In this document: positions 28,693 to 37,167 of the stretch, piece after piece | Layout: every line of letters starts with the position of its first letter | How positions within the stretch are numbered: position 1 is the first letter of the stretch | Assembly: GCA_017626435.1 (NCBI GenBank) | Contig: JAGAIR010000007.1 | Location: 186,001 to 250,000 of the forward strand | Length of the DNA: 64,000 bases | Direction of reading: 5' to 3' | Source of the DNA: Lachnospiraceae bacterium | Lineage (GTDB): Bacteria; Bacillota_A; Clostridia; Lachnospirales; Lachnospiraceae | Translations under genes and position numbers: made by a program | The notes under the pieces: generated by a model | The model's database searches: none | What the model saw: only the letters and a program-made list of their open reading frames with translations | Told to the model about the DNA's origin: nothing

Positions 28693-30918
28693 ATGTCAAT
28701 TATTTTTCATAAAACCAGCAAGACTTTTCATTTATACAATAATAAGATCAGCTATATATTTATGATATTAAGAAATGGCCAGCTGGGTCAGCTTTATTTT
28801 GGAGAGCGTATCCATGACAGAGAGGATTTTGGTTATCTACTGGAAATACAGGATCGTCCGATGGCGGCATGTGCCTATGAAGAAAACCGGAGTTTTTCAC
28901 TGGAGCACATAAAGCAGGAATATCCGTCCTATGGAACGGGTGATATGCGTTATCCTGCTTTTACTATTGCGCAGGAAAATGGAAGCCGGATTTCTGATTT
29001 TGTATATTCGGGATATCATATTTTTGCTGGGAAACCAAAGTTGCCCGGATTACCGGCAACTTATGTGGAGCAGGAAGCCGAAGCGGATTCTCTGGAAGTC
29101 TATCTGGAGGACGAGCTGACTGATACAAGAATGACATTGCGCTATTCTATTTTTAATGACATGGCTTTGATCAGCAGAAATGTAAGGTTTGAACAGAAGG
29201 GAGAAACATCTGTAACACTGGAACGCGCCATGAGCCTGAGTATAGACCTGCCAGATAAAAACTATGAAATGATTGAATTGACCGGTGCATGGAGCCGGGA
29301 GCGTTATATAAAGTCAAGAAAGTTGGAGCATGGGATACAGTCTGTCTACAGCCTTCGGGGATGCAGTAGTGCCAATTACAATCCTTTTATTGCGCTGAAA
29401 AGACCTGAGACCACAGAAAACAGTGGTGAAGTCATAGGATTCAGTCTTGTATACAGTGGTAATTTTCTTGCACAGACAGAGGTGGATACGTATGATGTTA
29501 CCCGTGTTACTCTTGGCATCCATCCTGAGAATTTTTCGTGGCCCCTTGCAAAGGGAGAAAGTTTTGAAACTCCTGAGGCTGTCATGGTTTACTCGAACAA
29601 TGGTCTGAATGGCATGAGTCAGATTTTCCACAAACTGTATCAGAAAAGGCTGGCAAGAGGAACCTGGAGGGACAGGGAACGCCCGATTCTCATTAACAAT
29701 TGGGAAGCTACTTATTTTGATTTCAACGAAGAAAAGATCTTACAGATTGCAGAAACAGCACAAAAAACGGGAATAGAACTGTTTGTTTTGGATGATGGCT
29801 GGTTTGGCAAAAGAAATGATGACACAAGTTCTTTAGGTGACTGGTATGTAAATTTGGAGAAATTGCCAAACGGGATTGCAGGGCTGGCAAAAAAAGTGGA
29901 ACAGCTGGGGATTCGATTTGGTCTATGGATAGAGCCAGAAATGGTAAATAAGGATAGTGACCTTTACCGGAATCATCCGGACTGGGTGTTGGCTACGCCG
30001 GGGCGGAGAATGTCTCATGGCAGAAATCAATATGTTCTGGATTTTTCCAGAGAAGAAGTAGTGGATGGGATTTTCAGACAACTGGAAAAAATCTTTGCTG
30101 ATGCACCGATTTCTTATATTAAATGGGATATGAACCGAAGTATGACAGAAGTATATTCCCGGGCAGTATCCCCAAAGGAGCAGGGAATGGTGATGCATAA
30201 ATATATTCTTGGTGTATATCGGTTGTATGAAAAGCTGATTGAAAGATTTCCTGAAATACTGTTTGAGTCCTGTGCCAGTGGTGGATCCCGGTTTGATCCA
30301 GGCATGCTATACTATGCGCCGCAGTGTTGGACTTCCGATGACACGGATGCCATAGAGCGGCTGAAAATCCAATATGGGACTTCTCTGGCTTATCCGATCA
30401 GCAGCATGGGAGCTCATGTTTCTGCCGTACCAAATCATCAGCTGTTGCGGAAGACACCATTAACAACGAGAGGAAATGTAGCGTGTTTTGGCGCATTTGG
30501 TTATGAGCTCGATATTACAAAAATGTCGGAAGAAGAAATGGAGGTAATCAGGTGTCAGGTTTCTTTCGTGAAAGAATACCGGAGTCTGCTTCAGTATGGC
30601 ACATTTTATCGACTCCTGAGTCCATTTGAAGGCAATGTGACAGCGTGGATGATAGTAAGTAGAGACCAGAAGAAGGCTCTTGTTGGCTATTACCGTGTAC
30701 TACAACATGTCAATGATGCTTATCACAGAATTCGTCTTCAGGGACTGAATGAAAACTTTTGTTATCATGTATCCATTTTGGAAAATGAATTTTATGGGGA
30801 TGAATTAATGCGTGCCGGATTGATTGTTTCCGATTCTTCCTCTGGAGAAAATCATGAAAAATATGATGGTACAAATGGAGATTACCAATCCAGAATTTAT
30901 GAGTTGGCTGCTGTCTAG
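28693..30918 (+). CDS. GH36 alpha-galactosidase
   Basis: 741 residues, the usual size for tetrameric GH36 enzymes. The N-terminal beta-sandwich precedes a TIM barrel with VLDDGWFGKRNDD and GLWIEPEMVN. The nucleophile is Asp479 in YIKWDMNRS; CASGGSRFD follows, with the acid/base Asp549 in TSDDTDAIERL. A beta-sandwich closes the C-terminus. There is no signal peptide, so it acts in the cytoplasm on imported alpha-galactosides. It is the last gene of the module and is followed by a terminator at 30985-31022. GAGG seven bases before the ATG supports the start. Confidence 0.95.
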   Translation: MSIIFHKTSKTFHLYNNKISYIFMILRNGQLGQLYFGERIHDREDFGYLLEIQDRPMAACAYEENRSFSLEHIKQEYPSYGTGDMRYPAFTIAQENGSRISDFVYSGYHIFAGKPKLPGLPATYVEQEAEADSLEVYLEDELTDTRMTLRYSIFNDMALISRNVRFEQKGETSVTLERAMSLSIDLPDKNYEMIELTGAWSRERYIKSRKLEHGIQSVYSLRGCSSANYNPFIALKRPETTENSGEVIGFSLVYSGNFLAQTEVDTYDVTRVTLGIHPENFSWPLAKGESFETPEAVMVYSNNGLNGMSQIFHKLYQKRLARGTWRDRERPILINNWEATYFDFNEEKILQIAETAQKTGIELFVLDDGWFGKRNDDTSSLGDWYVNLEKLPNGIAGLAKKVEQLGIRFGLWIEPEMVNKDSDLYRNHPDWVLATPGRRMSHGRNQYVLDFSREEVVDGIFRQLEKIFADAPISYIKWDMNRSMTEVYSRAVSPKEQGMVMHKYILGVYRLYEKLIERFPEILFESCASGGSRFDPGMLYYAPQCWTSDDTDAIERLKIQYGTSLAYPISSMGAHVSAVPNHQLLRKTPLTTRGNVACFGAFGYELDITKMSEEEMEVIRCQVSFVKEYRSLLQYGTFYRLLSPFEGNVTAWMIVSRDQKKALVGYYRVLQHVNDAYHRIRLQGLNENFCYHVSILENEFYGDELMRAGLIVSDSSSGENHEKYDGTNGDYQSRIYELAAV

Positions 30919-30984
30919 GGAAAAAGGTATTTTCATAAAGATGATGAGAAAGTTCTCTGGAAATCATGAATAAAGTTTAGAATG

Positions 30985-31022
30985 AAAAAGACCGTTCACA
31001 GTAAAAAGAAAACGGTCTTTTT
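30985..31022 (+). terminator. Rho-independent terminator after the alpha-galactosidase
   Basis: AAAAAGACCGTT (30985-30996) pairs with AACGGTCTTTTT (31011-31022). The arms are A- and T-rich, so it could work on both strands. The rest of 30919-31219 holds a perfect TATAAT at 31098-31103, preceded by an 8-bp dyad ATTCTTTT/AAAAGAAT (31071-31095), and a short open frame at 31177-31233. Confidence 0.88.
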
Positions 31023-31176
31023 CATTAGCATATTTTTGTGTCTGTTCTGTAGCATAATAAAATGTACTGCATTCTTTTATTTTTTCGAAAAGAATGATAT
31101 AATGTATGTGAATGAGTAGGGAAAAAGCTCGTGGCTGGGAAGGTGGGCCCGGCTGTGTGGACGTTGAGGGGAGCAA

Positions 31177-31233
31177 ATGAAAAAAGTGCTATTGGGGGCA
31201 CAGAATCGAGGAACGGTATATGTTGGGGAATAG
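31177..31233 (+). CDS. Possible 18-residue leader peptide overlapping the GGDEF gene
   Basis: ATG 31177 is preceded by GAGGGGAG at good spacing and opens a frame encoding MKKVLLGAQNRGTVYVGE, which stops 14 bases inside the following gene in another frame. The ribosome binding site is better than that of the GGDEF gene itself. It may couple or modulate translation, or be a chance frame. Confidence 0.3.
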   Translation: MKKVLLGAQNRGTVYVGE

Positions 31234-32251
31234 TGTTAGTTTAAATGTATTCATATCGTTAGTTGGAGCGATCATTGTTGATATCCTTTTTGGCATTCTG
31301 ATTGTTGTACTTTTGCTGTACATACGTAAGATCAGCATAGAGAAAGAAAGATATGATCTGATTGCCCAGCAGCAACAGGACATATGGCTGGATTACCAGT
31401 TTTCTCCGCAGAATCTCAAAGTAACTGGCAACATCAGCAATCTGACCGAGGAGGAGAGCCTGAACCTGATGGGAATGGAGGTTTTTGAGATTTATGACTG
31501 GGTTTATAAGGAGGACACCTCGATCCGCAGTATCATCCGTCAGTTTTTTGACAGCGGGGATCATCATTTTAAAACAGAGCTTCGTATCAAACAGCTGGAC
31601 AGCAGTTATGGCTGGTATACTCTTACAGGAGCACTGTTAAAAAAGAAAAATGGCAAAAATAAACGGTTTGTGGCAAGAATGCAGAACATAGATTCCCGGA
31701 TGAAAGAGGAAAAGAAACTGATGCAGAAAGCGGAAAATGATTTACTCACGGGGATTTTTAACAAAAAGACCATGGAAGAAAAAATAGAAGAAGCCATTGA
31801 AAACCGCCAGAATAATCAACATTATATATTCTTTATGATAGACCTGGATAATTTTAAGACCGTGAATGATACTTTGGGACATATTTATGGAGATCAGGTA
31901 CTGACCGATACCGCTGGCAAATTGAAAGAGGTCTTTCCGGTTAATGCGATAATAGGGCGGCTTGGCGGAGATGAATTTGCTGTCTGTGCATCCTTCGAAG
32001 CATTTGATTCGTCTAATCTCCTGAAATATATGGAGAAGAAAGCAGGGCAGCTTTGTGAGACTCTGAGAGAACATTATTGTTGTGATGGTTTAGGCGTTGA
32101 TGTATCAGCAAGTATCGGTATTGCAGTGGCTCCGGAAGACGGGAGGGATTTTGAGACCATTTACCGCAAAGCAGATAAAGCACTTTATCTGTCTAAACGT
32201 TCTGGAAAGAACCGATTTAATATTTTCCAGAGCAGTGATGCAAATGAGTAA
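31220..32251 (+). CDS. Membrane PAS-like/GGDEF diguanylate cyclase
   Basis: 343 residues. One N-terminal TM segment (around 9-33) is followed by a PAS-like domain (about 50-155, ending in a VARMQNIDSRMKEE linker) and a GGDEF domain with NDLLTGIFNKKTMEE, IDLDNFKTVNDTLGH and an intact GRLGGDEF. There is no RxxD inhibitory site at the usual distance. It should synthesise cyclic di-GMP. It heads a three-gene set with two EAL-type membrane proteins, so synthesis and breakdown are encoded together. The ATG at 31220 has GAGG eight bases upstream. Confidence 0.9.
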   Translation: MLGNSVSLNVFISLVGAIIVDILFGILIVVLLLYIRKISIEKERYDLIAQQQQDIWLDYQFSPQNLKVTGNISNLTEEESLNLMGMEVFEIYDWVYKEDTSIRSIIRQFFDSGDHHFKTELRIKQLDSSYGWYTLTGALLKKKNGKNKRFVARMQNIDSRMKEEKKLMQKAENDLLTGIFNKKTMEEKIEEAIENRQNNQHYIFFMIDLDNFKTVNDTLGHIYGDQVLTDTAGKLKEVFPVNAIIGRLGGDEFAVCASFEAFDSSNLLKYMEKKAGQLCETLREHYCCDGLGVDVSASIGIAVAPEDGRDFETIYRKADKALYLSKRSGKNRFNIFQSSDANE

Positions 32252-32268
32252 TTGTCGGGAGGGAGTTT

Positions 32269-34200
32269 ATGTCTTATGAATATGCATATGAATTAGCAGG
32301 TCTGACCTTTCTGCTCCTGGTATTGATAAGTTATACTGCTAAGAACTGGCTGCCTCTCCGGGCAAACCAGCTGTTTCATTGGCTGATAAATATAGCGGTT
32401 TTGTTTACTGTGCTGGATATGGCGATCAGAGCTGCAAGTGAAATTCCGGCACTGCAGACTGTCAGAATTCATTATGTTTTGGGTGTTTTAACTACTTTGG
32501 GAATTCTCTGGATGGTTATTCTGTTTTTTGTCTATTTTCTGGCGTTGACAGAACATATTAAATCCTATACAGATAACGGTTTTCTCGGAGCAATGTGTCC
32601 TGCCGGGGTGATCAGTATTGCAGTATTGTTGACACCGTGGACTCATTTTATTTTCTACTATGATAAAACGGTGCATTATCATAGAGGGCCGGGAAGTATT
32701 GTATTTTTGGCAGTGGTATTTGGTTATGTGTTAGCAATGTGCATACTTGCATTTTCTAATCCGCATATTATACGACGTATGGATGCGGTTCTCACTGTAA
32801 TGCTGGCAATTATTCATGGTCTTGTAGTTTTGTTCCAGTTTCATGTTTTACAAGACCGGTATCTGCTGATGTTTTATTCTGCTGATTTTATGGTAGTAGT
32901 ATGCTATCTGGTCTTTCAGAATATGGATCGTTTTTCCGACCGCGTCAGCGGAGGTTTTTCCAGGGCTGGTTTCCGTAAAGTGGTCCGCGAGAAATGCCTC
33001 TGTCAGGAAGCCTTTGGCTGTCTGTTTATCTCTATTCAAAATTATCAAAATATTACCAGTATTTGTGTGGATGGGGAACTCTATGAGGTGATGGGAGAAA
33101 TTGGAGTTATTTTGCGACGATGTGGCGGAAGACATAATCAGTATCATATCCATGGAGCAGATTTTGCAGTGATGCAGAAGACGGAAGAGGATGTGCTTAG
33201 CTTGTTTCAGGAAGTATCCCAAAGACTTCCTGCCGTGATGCGAGTCAACAACCGCAATATTGCAATCAATTATGATTATTATATGCTGACTCTGGAAGAA
33301 GCATCCTACAACCAGGATGATTTCTTTAATATCATGTCCAGTATGAAGAAAATGTTGAAGGAACATGCAGATGGCAGAAGCCTTATGCGTTTTGATGGTG
33401 TAGTAAAAGAAGAGATTTTGTTAGAACTTTTGATTGGAAGAAAGCTGAAACGTATTTTATCTGATCATCAATATGAGCTTCGTTTTTTGCCGATTGTAGA
33501 TGCAAAAACCGGAAAGTGCAATGCACTGGAAATATTGCCGTTTATGACAAAGGAAAATGGTGAGATCATTCCGGAGGAGAATGTCTGGCAGGTGGCAAAG
33601 GAGATGGGTTGTATTAAGGAGATTGGCCGGATTGTAATGGAGAATACACTCCGGTTTGCAGCAGAGGAGAAACTTTTTGAGAAAGGAATTGAAAGGATTC
33701 ATATCAACATAACTCCAGTCCATATTGGTTCTGAATCTGTGATGAGGGAATATCGGAATCTGGCAGATAAATATCAGATTTCGATGGATAAGCTTTGTAT
33801 GGAAATGACTGAGGACATGAGTGTATCGCAGGAAGTACTGGGTAAATATCTGAACATGCTGAAGAAATCCGGTGTCAGATTGATGTTAGACCGCTATGGT
33901 GAAAATATCTGTAATCTGCAGAGTATCATGAATATGCCATTTGATATGGTAAAAATAAACCGGCAGATGCTTCATCGGTATTGTCATGGAGAAAGTGAAA
34001 TTTTGGAATACCAGATCAAAATGCTAAAGGAAAGCGGCTGGACCATCTGTCTGGATGGAGTCGATACAGGGGAACAGTATCAAAAAGTAACAAAACTGGA
34101 AGTGGAGTGTTTTCAGGGAAATTATTTTTCCCGTCCGCTTTCACCGGAAAGATTGCATATTTATATGGAGGATAGTCATGGTATATCACATTCATTATGA
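32269..34200 (+). CDS. Seven-TM protein with degenerate GGDEF and EAL domains
   Basis: 643 residues. About seven TM segments in the first 220 residues are followed by a remnant GGDEF domain (GGDEF position reads HGADF) and an EAL-fold domain. The first Glu of EAL is present (E421-I-L), as are INITP and the Glu of EMTED. The usual DDFGTG, however, reads LDRYGEN, KID reads KIN and EGIET reads DGVDT. These changes remove key metal and base residues, so phosphodiesterase activity is unlikely; it may bind cyclic di-GMP or the next protein. GGGAGGG precedes the ATG. It overlaps the intact EAL gene by 23 bases. Confidence 0.85.
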   Translation: MSYEYAYELAGLTFLLLVLISYTAKNWLPLRANQLFHWLINIAVLFTVLDMAIRAASEIPALQTVRIHYVLGVLTTLGILWMVILFFVYFLALTEHIKSYTDNGFLGAMCPAGVISIAVLLTPWTHFIFYYDKTVHYHRGPGSIVFLAVVFGYVLAMCILAFSNPHIIRRMDAVLTVMLAIIHGLVVLFQFHVLQDRYLLMFYSADFMVVVCYLVFQNMDRFSDRVSGGFSRAGFRKVVREKCLCQEAFGCLFISIQNYQNITSICVDGELYEVMGEIGVILRRCGGRHNQYHIHGADFAVMQKTEEDVLSLFQEVSQRLPAVMRVNNRNIAINYDYYMLTLEEASYNQDDFFNIMSSMKKMLKEHADGRSLMRFDGVVKEEILLELLIGRKLKRILSDHQYELRFLPIVDAKTGKCNALEILPFMTKENGEIIPEENVWQVAKEMGCIKEIGRIVMENTLRFAAEEKLFEKGIERIHINITPVHIGSESVMREYRNLADKYQISMDKLCMEMTEDMSVSQEVLGKYLNMLKKSGVRLMLDRYGENICNLQSIMNMPFDMVKINRQMLHRYCHGESEILEYQIKMLKESGWTICLDGVDTGEQYQKVTKLEVECFQGNYFSRPLSPERLHIYMEDSHGISHSL

Positions 34201-36097
34201 ATTGGCAGCTGCCGGATTTATGGTGGCAGTACTGGCTGCGCTCTATCGGCAGAAACATTTAAAAATATATCGGAACCAATTATTTCAAGTTCTTTTGATT
34301 TTGGTGCTGATTGCTGACTGTCTGGATGTTCTCAGGGGATGTGTCGTGGCATCTGAGACTGTACTGCCTGAATTTGCAAGGCAAGCTACAGAAATAATTT
34401 ATCTAACTATCCTTATGTCCTGCGGAGTGGGATATGCCGCCTATATTCTTGCAGTAGTCCGAAATTTGGATATTGTCATGAATTATAAATGGTTTCTATT
34501 GATTCCGTATCTGATTGGGGTTGTGTTGTGTATTTCATCTCCATGGAGTCATGTTATCTTTTATTTTAATGAGCGGGGGGTTTTTTGCAGAGGAAGTCTT
34601 TATTTGCTGTTGTATGTTATTACACTTGCTTATGTGCTGATTCCTTCACTGATGGCAATATTAAGTCCGCATAAGATGAAAAAAGGAGAAATGGTCTGGA
34701 TATACGGGATTCCGGCAATGATTATCTTTTGTGCAGCAGTGCAGCAGATATTTTTTCCAGAAGTGCTTTTGATTGGCTTTGTTAACTGCCTGGTAGTATT
34801 TACGGGATTCTTATTCCTGCAAAGTTCTGATTATTATCTGGATGAAGTAACAGGGTTATTCAAAATGCATGGTTTTGAAGAAGTTCTCAGGGAGAGGATG
34901 AGTTATGGGACACACAGCTCTTATCTGATCATACGTATCATAAATTTTAATGCCATGCAGGAGATGTATGAGGATTCCCGGTTAACACAGATTCAGAATG
35001 ATATGGCACAAATTATGCGAAGGGAATGTAAAGGAAGGACATTTTATCATATCGCAGCGTCTACCTTTGCTGTGATTTCTTCTACCCGTCAGGAGTCGGA
35101 GGAGATATACCGGCGTCTCTGCCAAACGCTTCCTCGTGTGTGGGTGATCGACGGGGAAGAGGTTGTGCATGATTACAGTTATTATACGGTAGAAACTCCA
35201 GCGGAATGTGATAATACAACAGAGCTTTTGCAGAGAATTGCCTATGCCCGTTCGGATCATCCGGGACATCATAAACCGGGAGAACTGATCCATTTGTCTC
35301 ATGATACCGTGAAGCTGGCAGAAGAGAAACAGAGAGTGGCTGACCTGGTAGAAGAGGCCATAATGGATAACAGTATTGAGATTTATTTTCAGCCGATCTA
35401 TTCACTGGAAAAGGAGAGGATTACATCTGTAGAGGTGCTGGCAAGATTAAAGGACCGGAATAAAAAATTCATTAATCCAGAATTTTTCATTCATGTTGCA
35501 GAGGAAAACCGTGCTATCATCCAGCTGGGAGAGCAGATTTACCGGAAGGCGTGTATTTTTGCCAGCCAGAATCATATTTTTGATATGGGGATCGATGATA
35601 TCAATATCAATTTGTCACCAATTCAATGTTGCTATGAAGATCTGGCGCACGATCTGATACAGATTGCAGAGGAATATGATATTCCAATGTCGCGGATGCA
35701 TCTGGAAATTACGGAAAGTGCAATAATGAACCGGGATGAAATCATGACTACCCTGGAGGAGCTTAGTGCTTCCGGTGCTAAGATTGCGTTAGATGATTTT
35801 GGAACAGGATATTCCAGTATGACAAGTATCGTCAGTCTTCCAGTGGACTATGTTAAGATCGACAAAAGTCTGGTCTGGTCCTATGGAAGAGGAGAGAATC
35901 AATATCTGAACCAGTTGGTGCCGATGATTCAGGCGGAGGGAAAGAAGATTATCTCTGAGGGAATTGAAACGATAGAGCACATTGATATTTTCCGGAGACT
36001 GAAAGGTGACTTTTTACAGGGTTATTATTATTCCAAACCGCTTCCGGAGCAGGAATTTATCCAGTATCTAAAAAAGGCAAACCAAGTAGTAACATAA
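34178..36097 (+). CDS. Seven-TM EAL-domain cyclic-di-GMP phosphodiesterase
   Basis: 639 residues with the same layout as the preceding gene. About seven TM segments and a degenerate GGDEF domain (AASTF in place of GGDEF) precede a complete EAL domain: E419-V-L, ININLSP, LEITES, LDDFGTGYSS, VKIDKSL, SEGIET and QGYYYSKPLP. It should hydrolyse cyclic di-GMP. GGAGG seven bases before ATG 34178, inside the end of the upstream gene, implies translational coupling, consistent with a heteromeric complex of the two paralogues (inference). Confidence 0.92.
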   Translation: MVYHIHYELAAAGFMVAVLAALYRQKHLKIYRNQLFQVLLILVLIADCLDVLRGCVVASETVLPEFARQATEIIYLTILMSCGVGYAAYILAVVRNLDIVMNYKWFLLIPYLIGVVLCISSPWSHVIFYFNERGVFCRGSLYLLLYVITLAYVLIPSLMAILSPHKMKKGEMVWIYGIPAMIIFCAAVQQIFFPEVLLIGFVNCLVVFTGFLFLQSSDYYLDEVTGLFKMHGFEEVLRERMSYGTHSSYLIIRIINFNAMQEMYEDSRLTQIQNDMAQIMRRECKGRTFYHIAASTFAVISSTRQESEEIYRRLCQTLPRVWVIDGEEVVHDYSYYTVETPAECDNTTELLQRIAYARSDHPGHHKPGELIHLSHDTVKLAEEKQRVADLVEEAIMDNSIEIYFQPIYSLEKERITSVEVLARLKDRNKKFINPEFFIHVAEENRAIIQLGEQIYRKACIFASQNHIFDMGIDDININLSPIQCCYEDLAHDLIQIAEEYDIPMSRMHLEITESAIMNRDEIMTTLEELSASGAKIALDDFGTGYSSMTSIVSLPVDYVKIDKSLVWSYGRGENQYLNQLVPMIQAEGKKIISEGIETIEHIDIFRRLKGDFLQGYYYSKPLPEQEFIQYLKKANQVVT

Positions 36098-36181
36098 CAA
36101 GGGGTCATAGCCCGATTACAAGTTTGTGGCATTGGTCTGTCATGAGGAAGTAAAAATACGGAGATGCAGGACAGATTTCTG

Positions 36182-36210
36182 TGGAAATCCGGGATGAAGT
36201 GTATTATAAT
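36182..36210 (+). promoter_or_regulatory. Probable promoter of the class II aldolase gene
   Basis: A perfect TATAAT (36205-36210) is 17 bases after TGGAAA (36182-36187, 4 of 6 matches). No terminator was recognised between it and the EAL gene. Confidence 0.45.
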
Positions 36211-36290
36211 AGATTCAAACCGTTCGGAAAATAGAATGTACGGATTTTTATATTAATGAGACGCAGGAGAAGCGTAGAATGGAGGATATT

Positions 36291-36977
36291 ATGGAATTAA
36301 GTCATATGGAGTTAAGAGAGGAAATGTGTGATATCTGTCATAAGATGTGGCAGTTGGGCTGGGTTGCCGCCAATGACGGAAATGTATCTGCAAAACTGTT
36401 CGATGGAACATTTCTTGCAACACCTACGGGTATCAGTAAGAGCTTTATCACACCGGAAAAGCTGGTCCGCATTGATAAAGATGGAAATGTGCTGGAAGCT
36501 TTGGAGGGATATCGTCCATCCTCTGAGATCAAGATGCATTTAAGATGCTATCAGGAAAGAGAAGACGTGGGAGCTGTGCTCCATGCACATCCTCCGGTTG
36601 CTACTGGCTATGCTGTAGCGAATATTCCATTGGATGAGTATTCTATGATTGAGACAGTAATTGCGATTGGTTCTGTACCGGTGACACCATATGGAACACC
36701 ATCTACCAATGAGGTACCGGATGCCATTACTCCTTATCTGGGCGAGCATGATGTTATGCTGCTTCAGAATCATGGTGCGCTGGCTGTGGGAGCTGATGTT
36801 CTGACTGCGTATTACCGCATGGAGTCATTAGAGCTCTTTGCAAAGATCAGTCTGAATGCACATCTTCTGGGAGGTGCACAGGAGCTTTCCAAAGAAAATA
36901 TTGACCGCCTCATCAGCATGAGGGAACAGTATAAGGTAACTGGAAAGCATCCGGGATATAAAAAATATTCAAAATAA
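36291..36977 (+). CDS. fucA: Class II aldolase, L-fuculose-phosphate aldolase type
   Basis: 228 residues. Zinc ligands are His98 and His100 (VLHAHPP) and His161 (LQNHGAL); the catalytic Glu79 is in PSSEIKMH. The N-terminal AANDGNVSAKL and TPTGISKS phosphate-binding segments are typical. It cleaves a ketose-1-phosphate to DHAP and an aldehyde; with the neighbouring rhamnulokinase-type kinase this suggests L-fucose or L-rhamnose breakdown. GGAGG five bases before ATG 36291 decides the start. Substrate choice between fuculose-1-phosphate and related sugars is unsettled; no isomerase gene is in view. Confidence 0.82.
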   Translation: MELSHMELREEMCDICHKMWQLGWVAANDGNVSAKLFDGTFLATPTGISKSFITPEKLVRIDKDGNVLEALEGYRPSSEIKMHLRCYQEREDVGAVLHAHPPVATGYAVANIPLDEYSMIETVIAIGSVPVTPYGTPSTNEVPDAITPYLGEHDVMLLQNHGALAVGADVLTAYYRMESLELFAKISLNAHLLGGAQELSKENIDRLISMREQYKVTGKHPGYKKYSK

Positions 36978-37038
36978 GCAATCTATTCTTACCATTGCAA
37001 TAGTAATGGATTTGTGATGATGGATTACATAGAGAATG

Positions 37039-37078
37039 ACAGGCGGGGTATTCTTCTGATGGAGGATGCCCTGTTTTT
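37039..37078 (+). terminator. Probable terminator after the aldolase gene
   Basis: ACAGG and a bulged GTATTC arm pair with GGATGCCCTGT, followed by TTTTT. The stem is imperfect, so confidence is moderate. Confidence 0.5.
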
Positions 37079-37098
37079 AAATTTGGACAGGTTACAAG

Positions 37099-37127
37099 TT
37101 GTGAAACAGGGAAGGGAATGCTATAAT
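37099..37127 (+). promoter_or_regulatory. Promoter of the rhamnulokinase-type gene
   Basis: TTGTGA (37099-37104), a 17-base spacer and a perfect TATAAT (37122-37127), 40 bases before the start codon. Confidence 0.7.
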
Positions 37128-37167
37128 AAAATGAAATTGTTTGAGGTTGTGAAAGGAGATTACATCA

